In this document: in pieces, positions 1 through 10,141 of the stretch
Layout: the number at the start of each line of letters is the position of its first letter
How positions within the stretch are numbered: position 1 is the stretch's first letter
NCBI GenBank assembly: GCA_964599655.1
Contig: CAZRGV010000026.1
Coordinates: forward strand, 1-56,400
Reading direction: 5' to 3'
From: CAZRGV01 sp964599655
Lineage (GTDB): Bacteria; Planctomycetota; Planctomycetia; Isosphaerales; Isosphaeraceae
DNA length: 56,400 nucleotides
Translations under genes and position numbers: made by a program
The notes under the pieces: generated by a model
What the model was told of the DNA's origin: nothing
Database searches by the model: none
What the model saw: the letters and a program-made list of their open reading frames with translations, nothing else

Positions 1-22
1 GGTTCGAATCCGGGCGGCGCCT
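1..22 (+). tRNA. 3' end of a tRNA, probably tRNA-Cys (truncated by the window edge)
   Basis: The first bases give a T-loop TTCGAAT preceded by GG, then a CCGGG T-stem strand, then CGGCGCC as the 3' acceptor strand and T as the discriminator base. A T-rich run follows at 23-29, as expected of a 3' end with a weak terminator; CCA is not encoded. A U73 discriminator and an acceptor of the GGCGCCG type fit tRNA-Cys, but the anticodon lies outside the window, so the amino acid is an inference. Confidence 0.6.
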
Positions 23-908
23 TCTTTTTGATCGACATCAAGTCCCACCGAACGTGGAATTGCGTACCTTTCTACCTCGGGCGGCGCGGCTCAGATAAAA
101 TTCTCCACGAGCCGGATCGTCAGCCCGAGACGGAGTTCCGCGTCGCGCTCACCGGCAAGCCTCGGAAAATCTTGTCCCACCGACTGCGGTAAGCCACCGG
201 TGCTGACCGCCGGTCAGCAGACCCCCCAGAACCAGAGCGAGTCGAATCGGGTTCATCGCCGAGCGGCGGATCGCGGAGTCGCCCNNNNNNNNNNGATGGC
301 AGGCGCGGCTCCCTCTCCCTTCGCCGCGGCCGCCTCACCCTCGCGGAACTCGTCGTGGCCGACAGGCGGTTCCGCCCTTCCCGCGATCGCAAGGACCTCG
401 AGCAGACGTCCAAGGATCGAACCATCAGGCGTGCGAACCGACCCCTGCGGAATCCTACCTCGCCATCTCAAGAACATGGTTTGCATTGCAAACTCGATCG
501 GCCGTAGCCTGCGGCGTGATTTCCCGGTTGAATTTCCATGAATTCTTATGGAAAGAAAACTCCGAGAAACAAAGCGCTTTCCACGATTTGCCGTTCTGCG
601 CCGACGCCGTAAATAAAGTATTGTAATAAGTTGAACAAAATGACTTCGTACGTCACTGTAGTAAAGCCATACAAAGACAATCAAAATAGAACAAATCCCA
701 TTTTACGGAATTTTCGAAAATTCTCATTGAATTTGTCTGGCCGGTTTTGTCAACATATCGACGAAATCGATCTTTGTGTCTCGGGATGAATTGAGACATA
801 CCCAAATCGAGGCGATCGCCGAACACATTCGACTGGGTCTTCCGGGCTAATTCCTTCCACGGCGCGGCCACAAATGATGGCGGACGAGCCGACTTGCAGG
901 AGACTCGA
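23..908. other. Long non-coding upstream region of the giant surface protein gene
   Basis: No convincing gene is visible. The left half is GC-rich and interrupted by an assembly gap (285-294). A 35-codon minus-strand frame at 149-256 begins like a signal peptide but has no support beyond that. From about 540 to 800 the composition turns distinctly AT-rich against a GC-rich background, which suits a promoter and 5' leader for the gene starting at 909. I found no well-spaced -35/-10 pair that I would defend. Confidence 0.55.
285..294. other. Assembly gap (10 N)
   Basis: Ten N bases of a fixed placeholder size; true length unknown. Confidence 0.95.
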
Positions 909-3900
909 ATGGGCATCTTGCGCGCGCACAACGACGGCCACGGCATTCGGACTGGATTACGAAACGCGGGCGATGGGACGAAGTCTGTCGCGGAGGAGAT
1001 CCTTCTCAGGGGTCGTTCTCGGAAACGACGTTCTCACAGCCATGGCGAGGAACGAGGCCGTGGTCGCCGAGTGTCGGTTGAGTCTCTTGAAGGTCGGCAA
1101 CTGCTCGCGATCACGGTGAGTACCTTCAGCGACGTCGTTGACTTGGGCGACGGTCTAACGAGCCTGCGTGAGGCCATCGACCTGGCGGCCTCAAGCCCAG
1201 GTGCGGACACGATCATTGTTCCCCACGAGATCAACGGGGTCACGGGCATCTACGCCGTGCAGTTGGGGGAGCTCGGAATTGATGATGCGGATGGCGTGAC
1301 CATTCAGTCGCAAGGCGGGCCGGCGACGATTGATGCGCAAGGGTTGAGTCGAGTCTTTTCCGTGGCGTCAGGGAGTGTGGTCGGGATGGAGGGGCTGGTC
1401 ATCACGGGAGGCCACGCCGCGGACTTTGGAGGCGGCCTTCTGAACCGGGGCTCCGTGACGATCACTGAGAGCACGTTCGAGGGGAACTCGGCCGATGTTG
1501 GTGGCGGTGGCATCTTCACTTTTGAGTTCAGCTCGACTGTCATCATCGGCAGCACGCTCTCCGGCAACACGGCCGGTGACTTCGGCGGCGGTATCTCCAA
1601 TGCGGGGCACCTGGAGATCACCGACAGTACGATCTCGGGGAACTCCGCCTTCGGTTCAAACGGGGGCGGTCTCGACACGATCGGCGACGTGCTGATCACC
1701 GGGTCTCTCTTCCAAGGGAACTACGCGGCCGGCTTCGGCGGTGGATTCGCGAACCACGGCATCCTGGGTACACACGGCACGATGGTCGTTGGCACCACAA
1801 GGATTCTGGGCAATACGGCGGGCGCCAATGGCGGCGGATTCGATTCGAACGGTGTCCTGTCGCTGAGCGACAGCCTCATCGATGGGAACTACGCCGGCGG
1901 CTTTGGCGGAGGCATCGGCAACGGCGGCACGCTGACGGACAGCAACAGCACGATCAGCAACAACTCCGCGAGCGGCAACGCCGGCGGGATTTTCAACTAC
2001 TTCACCGACGACACGTTCGCCAGCAAGATGGACCTCGTCGGGACCACCATCCAGGGGAACACGTCGCTCTTCGGCTTCGGCGGCGGGATCTCGACGTGGG
2101 GCACGGCCACCATCACCGGCGGTACGATTGACCATAATTACGCCTACTACGGCGGAGGGGCGATCGACAATTACGTCGGTTCGCTGGCCATCTCCGGCAC
2201 ACCCATTCATGACAATACCGCGGGCACGAACGGCGGCGCGATCCACAATTACACTGCCACCCTCAGCATCGCCAATAGCCCGCTCAACGACAATTCGGCC
2301 TCCAACTACGGCGGCGGCCTCTACACGTACTTCGGTACCGTGGCGATCGCCGACAGCGTTTTGTCCGGCAACTCGGCGTACTACGGCGGCGGTCTCTACA
2401 ACGATTACGGCAGTACGACAACGATCACAGATACCACATTCCAAGGCAACACCGCGTCCTACGGCGGCGGCCTCTACAATGGCTACTTCGCCACGCTTTC
2501 GATCGCGGATAGTACCGTCGAGGGTCACACGGTGTCCTACGGCGGCGGCCTCTACAACGATTACGGCAGTACGACGACGATCACAGACACCACATTCCAA
2601 GGCAATACCGCGTACTACGGCGGCGGCCTCTACAACAACTACGCCACGCTTTCAATCGCTGACACCGCTGTCGGGGGCAACACCGCGTACTACGGCGGCG
2701 GTGGGATTTACAACTCGTCGGGCACGGTCAACATCACCGGCGGCAGCTTCGACGGCAACGCAGCGACCTATGGCTCAGGGGGAGGCGTCTACACGTCCTA
2801 CGGTTCGACGGTCATCACCGGCACCAGGTTCCAGGAGAATTCGGGATACTACGGAGGCGGCCTCACCAACTATGGCTATTCGGCGACGGTCAGCGACAGC
2901 ACATTCGAAGGGAACACGGCCACATACGGCGGCGGTGGCGTTTACAACTCGGGAGGAGTGACACTCACGGGGAACCGTTTCACTGGCAATACCGTGGCCT
3001 TCGGGGCCGGCGGCGGCTTCTACAACGACTACTACAGCTCGGCGACGGTCGCCGGTAACACCTTCGATGGCAACTCGGCGTCGAACGGTGGCGGAATCTA
3101 TGTTTATGGATACAACTTCAGCACGTTCTCTGGCAACGTCGTCACCAACAATCAGGGTGGTGGGATCGACCTCTTCCAGGCGTACTACACGATCGTTCAG
3201 GACAACACGATCACGGGGAACATTGGCGACGGTGTGAGGGTCGACGGCGGCTACTACAACACCGTCGGCACCACGGACCTTGGCAATACGATCACGGGGA
3301 ACACGGGGGCCGGGGTCGCGGTGGTGGATGGCGCCTACGGCAATGCGATCCGTGGCAACGTCATCCACGCCAACGGCGGCCTGGCGATCGATCTCGGCGG
3401 TGACGGCCGGACGGCCAACGATCCGGAGGACACCGACTTCGGGCCGAATTCTCTCCAGAATTATCCGATCATCACGGGGTTCGAAACGGGCGCCTCGACG
3501 CGTGTGATCGGGACATTGAACAGCACGCCATTCAGCGACTTTACCATCGACGTTTACGCGGACTCGGCCGCCAACGCCGCCGCGAATGCCGGTGAGAGCC
3601 ATCGCTATCTCGGCTCGTTCGCGGTCACGACCGATGCGCTCGGCAACGCGAGCTTCGACGAGACCCTGGCGGCAGCCACCTCGGCGGATGAGATCCCCAC
3701 GGCGACGGCCACGGATTTAGACAACAACACCTCGGAGTTCTCACTGTTCGTCCCGATCCAGGTCACGCCGACCACGGGTTTGTTCACGTCCGAGTCGGGC
3801 GGTACGGCCACGTTCAGCGTCGTTCTGACGATGAAACCGACGGCTAACGTGGTCATTCCGTTGAGCAGCTCCGACACCACTGAGGGAAGCGTCTCTCCCG

Positions 3901-6900
3901 CGTCCCTGACCTTCACGCCGGCCAACTGGAACGTCCCCCAGGTGGTCACGGTCAAGGGGGTGGACGACTCGATCGTCGACGGGCCGGTCTCCTACACGAT
4001 CATCACCGGCGCGGCTTCCAGCTCCGATCCCCTGTACAACGGCAAGAATCCGGACGACGTCCAGGTCCTCAATTTTGACAATGACTTCGCACCTCTGACG
4101 GCCATCAAGCCGGCCGGCAGCCTGATCTACAACGGCGTCCTGGAAGGGTATGTCGGCGCCGGGGGCGGCACGGAGAATTACACACTGCTGATCGACCCCG
4201 GGCAGAAGATCACGGTCGTCGTCGATCCCGAGGGGACGGACCTCAAGGCAACGGTCCAGATTTTCCAGGTCGGCAACGCGACGGCCCTCGGTACCGCGAC
4301 GGCCGGCGCGGCGGGCCAGGATGCCGTCCTTCAGACGGTGGCGACACTCGGCCAGCTCGGAGCCAACGGGCCCGGTCCCAAGTCATTCCAGATCCGAGTG
4401 AGCGGGGCAGGGGGGACGACCGGTCTCTATCACCTTCGGTTCATTCTCAACGCGGCCGTTGAGAGCGAGAGCCATGACGGCTCCTCGAACGATACCCGCG
4501 CCACCTCTCAGAACCTGGAACCATCCTTCCTGCCGCTGAACGCCTCGGTCAGCGACATCCCGACGGGGTCGTATCCTGGCCGCGGAGCAGTGCTCGGTAC
4601 AACGGACGCGGGAACGTTCGATTACTACTCGTTCACGTTGATCGCCGGGGAGTCTGCGACACTGGCCCTGACCGGCCTGTCCTGGGGCGGCATGAGCCTC
4701 GCGCTGGAAAACGCCGCGGGTACCACACTGGCACTCGGCCGCACCGGCGCGAGCAACCTGGGGCAGGTGATCGACAACTTCAACGCGACAAGCTCTGGCA
4801 CCTACTATGTCCGCGTCACCGGCGACGGCTACAACCTCGCTGACTACAGCCTGGTCGTCACCCGGAACGCCGACTTCGACACCGAGCCGAATCACTCGAT
4901 CGCCACGGCCCAGGACCTCATCAGCAACCAGGTCTCCGGGCAGCGCTGGGTCCTGGGTACGGTCGAGACCGCGTCCAGTGGCCTGTTCACGACCGGCTAC
5001 GACGGCACGCAGCTCATCACGATCGACCCGGCGACCGGGCTCGGCCAGGCGATCGGACCCTTCGGCACCTACCAGACTTATACCGCGGCCTTCACGCCCG
5101 ACGGAACCCTGTGGACCATCGTTTATGGCTTTGACTCGGCGAATGCCCGGCTTGCGACCGTGAACCTCCAGACGGGTGTGGCAACCCCCGTGGGCTCTCC
5201 CAACTGGACGGGTAGCCCGGTGTTCGCCATGGACGCCGACGCTCAGGGGAACCTCTACGCCGGGAACTGGGACGGCACGTTTTTCCGGGTCGACAAGGCG
5301 ACCGGCCAGATGACCCCGATTGGTTTCATGGGGTTCTACTACGCGATGGATTTCGCGTTCGACAACAATGGCACACTCTGGGCTCTCGACGACGGATTCA
5401 ACCTCTACACGATCGACCCGGCAACGGGTGCCGGCACCTATCAGACCGCGATCTCCGGCCTGAACGGCAGCGCGATGGGGCTGATGGTCGATCCCTCGGA
5501 CAACAGTCTGTACCTCACAACCTACACGTACGACTCAAACCTCTACCGCCTGGATCCCGCGACGGGCGTGGCCACACCTGTCGGCCCGGTGGGAATCTAC
5601 TACCCTCACGGCGGCGATTTCGCCCCTCCGGTCGCCTCCAAGGGAGACTTTTACCGGATCACCGTCGATGCCAACTCGATGCTGCAGATCGAGACCCAGA
5701 CGCCGGCCTCCAAGTCGGGCGAGTTCGTCAACAACCTCGACCCGATCCTCCACCTCTATGACTCCGCCGGCAACCTGGTGGCCTCGGACGACAACGGCGC
5801 GTCGGACGGCCTCAATGCCAGGCTCTCCTTCAAGGTGCCGAAGGGGAAGGGCGGCACCTACTACATCCAGGTCAACGCGTCTCCCGCGACCGCCAAGCCG
5901 ACTCATGGCGAGTACATCCTCTCCGTCAAGCAGGCGACGGGCGCCCTTCCAACCTTCCAGGTCACGTCGACCGACCTGCCCGATGGCTCCCGACTCCGCG
6001 ATGCGCCTACGACCATTCAGGTCGATTTCAACGACGTGCTCCTCTTGACCACGCTCCAGGCCTCGGATCTCAAGGTCGACGGCGTACCGGCCACCGGCGT
6101 GACGGTTGTTGACGGCGACACGGTTGTCTTCAACCTTCCGGGCGGCTTGTCGGAGGGCACGCACACCGTCGCCATCGCCGCTGGCGCGATCAAGGACGTG
6201 CAGGGCACGCCCGTGACCGCCTTCACCGAGCACTTCTTCCTCGATTTGACTCCGCCCCGCGTGGTCGCCTCGTCGATCCAGCAGGGAAACGTTCTCTCGC
6301 CCGGGTCGCTCACTTACGTCGTCCGGTTCAGCGAGCCGATGAACACGGCGAACCTGGACGGCTCCGACTTCACCCTGCTCGGGCAATACCATGGCGCGGC
6401 GTTCCCCACCAGCTTCAGTTACGACGCGACCGGAACGATTCTGACGATTCAGTACGACGGCCTCCCCGAGGATAACTACACTCTCACTCTGTTCAGCGGG
6501 GATGGGCAGTTTGAGGACGTCGTCGGCTGGAACCTCGACGGTGAGCCGGTCACCTTCCCGATCCCGCCGAACCAGTCCGGCAACGGGGTCGAGGGGGGAA
6601 ACTTCTTCGTGAGCTTCTCGCTGGATGTCGGAACGGCCGCCTTCCCCACGCCGCTGAACCCGGTGCTCCCTCTCGGCAGCCTCGTCTACGATGGAAACCT
6701 TTCCGGCCTCATCAACTTCGCGGGCGACACCGACAGCTACACGATCCACCTCGATCCAGGCCAGACGCTCACCGTGGTGGCTTCCTCGCAGGCCGTGCTC
6801 TACGGCGGGGTGGGCAACGGCTCGTTCAACCAGGGATCGCTGCTGCTGGTCAACCCGGCCACAGGAGCTGGCACCTTCGTCGGTGACCCGGTGACACCAG

Positions 6901-9728
6901 GCGGGCTGACGGGACTGGTTTACGACCCCTCCTCTGGAGTCGTGCTCGGCTCCACCATACGGAACTCGGGAAGCGGGAGCACACTTGTCCGGATTGACCC
7001 GGCGACGGGAGCTCTGCTCGCCACGGTCGGACCCATTACGTACGGCCCGGGAGGTACGGCGATCAGCATCGGCGACCTCGCGATTCAGCCCGGTACGAAT
7101 GTCCTCTACGGCATCGGGTCCAACGCGAGCGGGTTCGGCGGCCAGCTTTTCACGATCGACAAATCGACCGGTGTTGCCACGTTCGTGGGTTATACCGGCT
7201 CCGGCGCGGGCGGTGGAATCGCCTTCGCCCCCGATGGGTCGCTCTACCAGACGGCCTTCAACAACGGATTCGACTTCACGTCGTTGAACAAGATCGACCC
7301 AACCAACGCCTCGCGGCTCGCGACGGTCGCGATTCCGGGCTACTTCGACGGCCTGGCGATCCGTCCCAGCGACGGCGTGATCTTCGCGGCCACCGGGGGG
7401 CCCGGCAATGCGATCTACATCATCAATCCGGTCACCGGGGCCGCGACGTTCGTGGGAGGAACCGGGCTGGGAAGCACCAGTGACCTGGCCTTCGGACCAC
7501 CCCCGCTGACTCCGACCATCGAGCTGCGTGACCCGAACAATTTGTTGATCGGCACAGCCTCAGGATCGCCCGGCATCGACACCGTTCTCCAAACCGCTCC
7601 CGTCGATGCCGGCGGCACGTACACCATTATCCTGGGCGGGGCCTCCAATACGTCGGGCGTGTTCGCGCTCCACCTCGTTCTCAACGCGGCCGTCGAGCTC
7701 GAATCGCATGGCGGCTCGGCCAACGACACCTTGGCCACGGCCCAGGATATCAACCCGTCGTTCATCGACCTGATCAAGGGAGCCACTCGCGGGGCCGTAC
7801 TCGGCCAGACCGACGCGGGCGGCGATCTCTACGCCTTCACGCTCGATGCCGGTCAGAGTGCGTCGGTCGTCGTTAAGGCGCTGAGCGCGGGGGACGTTCG
7901 TCTCGAACTGCTCGACTCCAACGGAAACCTGGTGGCCAGCGGCCTGCCGAGCAACCTGATCAACGGCAGTTTCGAGACCGGCGACTTCAACGGCTGGACG
8001 GTGGCAACCACAGGAAGCCCGTTCGTCGGCTGGCTCGTGAGCACGGCGGGGAACGGCGCCGGCTTCGACATGGCACCGACCCAACCCCAGAACGGCCTCT
8101 ATGACGCCTGGAACGGCTTCGACGGCTCCGGGCCGATGCAATTCACCATGACCCAGGATGTCACGCTGCCGGTTGGTTCGACTCCGACCCTCACCTGGCA
8201 AGATCGCATCCAATGGAATTTCGCCCTGACCGGCACGGCGACGCAGGCGAGAATCTATCAGGTCCAGGTCCTCAATCCAGCAACCAATGCTGTTCTGAGC
8301 ACGTTGTACTCCTTCTCGACCGGGACCGCCATCATCCTCGGCGACACAGGATGGCAATCGCACACGGCCGACCTCTCCGCCTTCGCGGGATCGACCGTGC
8401 GGCTCCGCTTCTTCGAGGACATTCCCCAGTCGTTCACGGGCCCTGGCCAGATCGAGTTCGACGGAATTTCTCTCGATTTCGGCGGTCCCCCGCATCCTAC
8501 CAATGTCGACGACGCGATCAGTAACTTCGTCGCGCTCGTGGCTGGAACTTACTACGTTCGGGTCACCGGATCACCGTCCACGGATTACAATCTGGTGGTC
8601 ACTCGAGACTCCGTCTTCGATCTCGAGCTGAATAACACGGTCGGAACGGCACAGCCACTGGGTCCGGTGCACGTCGCGCTCGGCCACGTCGGTTCCCCGG
8701 GTGACACGGCTGACAACTACACCTTTACCGCGGCCGCAGGCGAGACCATCCACCTCTTCACGACGACTCCCGGCGACGGCCCCGGGGCGTTCGCCAACAC
8801 CCTCAACCCTCACCTGCGCGTCTTCGACCCGTTCGGCAACCTCGTCATTGAGGGGACGCCCACCGCCGACGGCCGCAACGAGACGATCGACTTCACGGCG
8901 ACCGTCGCGGGCATCTACGTCGTGGAAGTCACCGCCGAGGGGGGCACCTCGGGTGAATACGTCCTGGACCCGACGAGTCTGTCAGGTACGGCTGGACTCG
9001 ATTCCACCCTCCCGACGATCTCGCCTCTGACTTTCGCCAGCTCGGTCATAAACGTCGAAAACGCATCTTCCGTCGTCTCATCCGATGTCCAGAGGTCGAC
9101 GGCCCTTGACGTCACACCGTCGTTCCGACCGTTACCGACTTCGACGGCGCAAGCGGGTGCGGGACTTGTAGCGCTTCCCTTGGCGAACCCGATGGGCCTT
9201 TCCCAGGTCGCGTCCACCACACGAGTCGACGGGGGGATCAACGGGTTGGTGACCGATCCTTCCTCGCGATCGATCTTGACCACCCCGACTCGCTCGATTC
9301 CCCTCGGGCCTCGGAGGATTCTCGGCGCGTTGCCCCGGGTGCAATCCGGCAGTTGGCTGGAGTACGGCAACCGAGATGGAGTCTCGCCCGACGGCCAACG
9401 GGATTTCGACGGGTTCCAACGAACGATGAGCCATCTCTTCGAGGAGACAGGCCTCTCCAATTCGCCTCCCTCCGTCGAGGTTGGCGACCCAACGCGAGGT
9501 GCAGGGGCGGAGGAGAGTGTGTGGACACTGGCCTGGGACACCTCGCTTGACGAAGCAAGTGACTTGATCGCGTCCACGGATCAGAGTCCGTCGATTCTGA
9601 CGGGTGTGACAGTCGCCGCGGCCTCGACGCTGGCCATGGCGGCCCTCAAGACGGAATCTTTCCGGGATCGTCGGCGCCAGGTCCTCACCCGAAACCGACG
9701 ATGGAGCCCAGAGCTTTTGTTGGGTTAG
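909..9728 (+). CDS. Giant secreted surface protein: LExRxLL motif, Pmp-like beta-helix, propellers, PPC and Ig-like domains
   Basis: A protein of 2,939 residues. The start is ATG 909, because AGGAG sits at 898-902 with a 6-nt spacer; an in-frame TTG at 894 lies before that site. An Arg-rich N-terminus ends in VESLEGRQLLA (about 57-67), the planctomycete LExRxLL export motif. A right-handed beta-helix region (about 68-855) has many FxGNxA...YGGGLYN repeats resembling the FxxN and GGAI motifs of chlamydial Pmp proteins. A Calx-beta-like segment follows (about 950-1045), then several PPC-type beta domains, two propeller-like blocks (about 1345-1580 and 1915-2198), two Ig-like blocks (about 1680-1898, Big_5-like), and a segment with a FETGDFNGW motif near 2350. 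A hydrophobic stretch near 2895-2913 followed by RDRRRQ may anchor the C-terminus. Probable role is cell-surface adhesion or structure (inference). The substrate or partner is unknown. Confidence 0.93.
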   Translation: MGILRAHNDGHGIRTGLRNAGDGTKSVAEEILLRGRSRKRRSHSHGEERGRGRRVSVESLEGRQLLAITVSTFSDVVDLGDGLTSLREAIDLAASSPGADTIIVPHEINGVTGIYAVQLGELGIDDADGVTIQSQGGPATIDAQGLSRVFSVASGSVVGMEGLVITGGHAADFGGGLLNRGSVTITESTFEGNSADVGGGGIFTFEFSSTVIIGSTLSGNTAGDFGGGISNAGHLEITDSTISGNSAFGSNGGGLDTIGDVLITGSLFQGNYAAGFGGGFANHGILGTHGTMVVGTTRILGNTAGANGGGFDSNGVLSLSDSLIDGNYAGGFGGGIGNGGTLTDSNSTISNNSASGNAGGIFNYFTDDTFASKMDLVGTTIQGNTSLFGFGGGISTWGTATITGGTIDHNYAYYGGGAIDNYVGSLAISGTPIHDNTAGTNGGAIHNYTATLSIANSPLNDNSASNYGGGLYTYFGTVAIADSVLSGNSAYYGGGLYNDYGSTTTITDTTFQGNTASYGGGLYNGYFATLSIADSTVEGHTVSYGGGLYNDYGSTTTITDTTFQGNTAYYGGGLYNNYATLSIADTAVGGNTAYYGGGGIYNSSGTVNITGGSFDGNAATYGSGGGVYTSYGSTVITGTRFQENSGYYGGGLTNYGYSATVSDSTFEGNTATYGGGGVYNSGGVTLTGNRFTGNTVAFGAGGGFYNDYYSSATVAGNTFDGNSASNGGGIYVYGYNFSTFSGNVVTNNQGGGIDLFQAYYTIVQDNTITGNIGDGVRVDGGYYNTVGTTDLGNTITGNTGAGVAVVDGAYGNAIRGNVIHANGGLAIDLGGDGRTANDPEDTDFGPNSLQNYPIITGFETGASTRVIGTLNSTPFSDFTIDVYADSAANAAANAGESHRYLGSFAVTTDALGNASFDETLAAATSADEIPTATATDLDNNTSEFSLFVPIQVTPTTGLFTSESGGTATFSVVLTMKPTANVVIPLSSSDTTEGSVSPASLTFTPANWNVPQVVTVKGVDDSIVDGPVSYTIITGAASSSDPLYNGKNPDDVQVLNFDNDFAPLTAIKPAGSLIYNGVLEGYVGAGGGTENYTLLIDPGQKITVVVDPEGTDLKATVQIFQVGNATALGTATAGAAGQDAVLQTVATLGQLGANGPGPKSFQIRVSGAGGTTGLYHLRFILNAAVESESHDGSSNDTRATSQNLEPSFLPLNASVSDIPTGSYPGRGAVLGTTDAGTFDYYSFTLIAGESATLALTGLSWGGMSLALENAAGTTLALGRTGASNLGQVIDNFNATSSGTYYVRVTGDGYNLADYSLVVTRNADFDTEPNHSIATAQDLISNQVSGQRWVLGTVETASSGLFTTGYDGTQLITIDPATGLGQAIGPFGTYQTYTAAFTPDGTLWTIVYGFDSANARLATVNLQTGVATPVGSPNWTGSPVFAMDADAQGNLYAGNWDGTFFRVDKATGQMTPIGFMGFYYAMDFAFDNNGTLWALDDGFNLYTIDPATGAGTYQTAISGLNGSAMGLMVDPSDNSLYLTTYTYDSNLYRLDPATGVATPVGPVGIYYPHGGDFAPPVASKGDFYRITVDANSMLQIETQTPASKSGEFVNNLDPILHLYDSAGNLVASDDNGASDGLNARLSFKVPKGKGGTYYIQVNASPATAKPTHGEYILSVKQATGALPTFQVTSTDLPDGSRLRDAPTTIQVDFNDVLLLTTLQASDLKVDGVPATGVTVVDGDTVVFNLPGGLSEGTHTVAIAAGAIKDVQGTPVTAFTEHFFLDLTPPRVVASSIQQGNVLSPGSLTYVVRFSEPMNTANLDGSDFTLLGQYHGAAFPTSFSYDATGTILTIQYDGLPEDNYTLTLFSGDGQFEDVVGWNLDGEPVTFPIPPNQSGNGVEGGNFFVSFSLDVGTAAFPTPLNPVLPLGSLVYDGNLSGLINFAGDTDSYTIHLDPGQTLTVVASSQAVLYGGVGNGSFNQGSLLLVNPATGAGTFVGDPVTPGGLTGLVYDPSSGVVLGSTIRNSGSGSTLVRIDPATGALLATVGPITYGPGGTAISIGDLAIQPGTNVLYGIGSNASGFGGQLFTIDKSTGVATFVGYTGSGAGGGIAFAPDGSLYQTAFNNGFDFTSLNKIDPTNASRLATVAIPGYFDGLAIRPSDGVIFAATGGPGNAIYIINPVTGAATFVGGTGLGSTSDLAFGPPPLTPTIELRDPNNLLIGTASGSPGIDTVLQTAPVDAGGTYTIILGGASNTSGVFALHLVLNAAVELESHGGSANDTLATAQDINPSFIDLIKGATRGAVLGQTDAGGDLYAFTLDAGQSASVVVKALSAGDVRLELLDSNGNLVASGLPSNLINGSFETGDFNGWTVATTGSPFVGWLVSTAGNGAGFDMAPTQPQNGLYDAWNGFDGSGPMQFTMTQDVTLPVGSTPTLTWQDRIQWNFALTGTATQARIYQVQVLNPATNAVLSTLYSFSTGTAIILGDTGWQSHTADLSAFAGSTVRLRFFEDIPQSFTGPGQIEFDGISLDFGGPPHPTNVDDAISNFVALVAGTYYVRVTGSPSTDYNLVVTRDSVFDLELNNTVGTAQPLGPVHVALGHVGSPGDTADNYTFTAAAGETIHLFTTTPGDGPGAFANTLNPHLRVFDPFGNLVIEGTPTADGRNETIDFTATVAGIYVVEVTAEGGTSGEYVLDPTSLSGTAGLDSTLPTISPLTFASSVINVENASSVVSSDVQRSTALDVTPSFRPLPTSTAQAGAGLVALPLANPMGLSQVASTTRVDGGINGLVTDPSSRSILTTPTRSIPLGPRRILGALPRVQSGSWLEYGNRDGVSPDGQRDFDGFQRTMSHLFEETGLSNSPPSVEVGDPTRGAGAEESVWTLAWDTSLDEASDLIASTDQSPSILTGVTVAAASTLAMAALKTESFRDRRRQVLTRNRRWSPELLLG
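2382..2690 (+). repeat. Near-identical 156-bp tandem repeat inside the beta-helix coding region
   Basis: The stretch from about 2382 recurs 156 bp later (for example TCTACAACGATTACGGCAG at 2395 and 2551). Only a few silent differences separate the first 75 bp; the later part of unit two lacks one codon. 156 bp is 52 codons, or two beta-helix rungs, so the duplication keeps the frame. This indicates recent expansion by slippage or recombination. Less similar copies extend on both sides. Confidence 0.85.
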
Positions 9729-9814
9729 GCGGTCGTCGCCATGATCGAAGGTCCATCAGCGCGACTCGCCGAGTGGTGAGGCTCCGGTCGGCCCCGCCAC
9801 TGATACGGCAACGA

Positions 9815-10025
9815 TGATGCAGGGGCGGCGAACGCCGCCGTTGGGAAGCTACGGGTCTCCGGCCCGTAGCTCCACGCCCGACGCGCCGTCAGGATCGATC
9901 AGGCGATCGCCTTGCATGCCGGCCAGGCCACGTTCGAGGCGAGGCGCTACGCCGGGCGTTCTCCCCGCCGCAAGCGGCAACTCCTCCCCTTCCTCGATAC
10001 GCTCGCCGCCACTGCGGGAAACTGA
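9815..10025 (+). pseudogene. Degraded C-terminal remnant of a di-heme oxidoreductase (cytochrome peroxidase-like)
   Basis: In the frame ending at TGA 10023-10025 the translation reads IDQAIALHAGQATFEARRY, then a K/R-rich stretch and LLPFLDTL. This matches the usual end of di-heme oxidoreductases (LDEAIxLHxGEA...LLxFLxSL). Just upstream, after a frameshift, RTPPL and LRVSGP-stop-LHA can be read, matching the family's RTPPLWGLR...PYLHDGRA with an in-frame TAG and small indels. No N-terminal or heme-binding part is present. It appears to be a gene relic between two intact genes. The family call rests on remembered motif patterns, not on a search. Confidence 0.5.
9847..9871. repeat. Inverted repeat, 9-bp stem with 7-nt loop
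   Basis: AGCTACGGG at 9847-9855 pairs perfectly with CCCGTAGCT at 9863-9871. It lies 119 bp after the stop of the giant gene and could serve as a factor-assisted terminator or be a dispersed repeat. No T-tract follows. It overlaps the relic gene, so it may simply be part of that sequence. Confidence 0.5.
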
Positions 10026-10141
10026 CGACTGCATCCACGTCGGCCGGGCGTGTAGAATTTCCTTTCTTCACGCCCGGCGATTACCGGAAGGCCGCGTCGG
10101 ACCGGCGCCCGGGCAGGCTCGCGTACCGATGCGAGGTCCTC

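Noticed and set aside
253..684. Minus-strand 143-residue open frame near the left end
   Set aside because: Crosses a gap and an AT-rich leader, with no signal of coding.
1656..2600. Minus-strand 314-residue open frame
   Set aside because: Antisense to the beta-helix repeats of the giant gene; its own repetitive sequence is a by-product of those repeats.
5535..6749. Minus-strand 404-residue open frame
   Set aside because: Antisense shadow of the giant gene with charged, motif-free sequence.
9724..9730. GTTAGGC resembling an integron core
   Set aside because: No paired GCCTAAC or stem nearby; it includes the stop codon of the giant gene and is probably chance.
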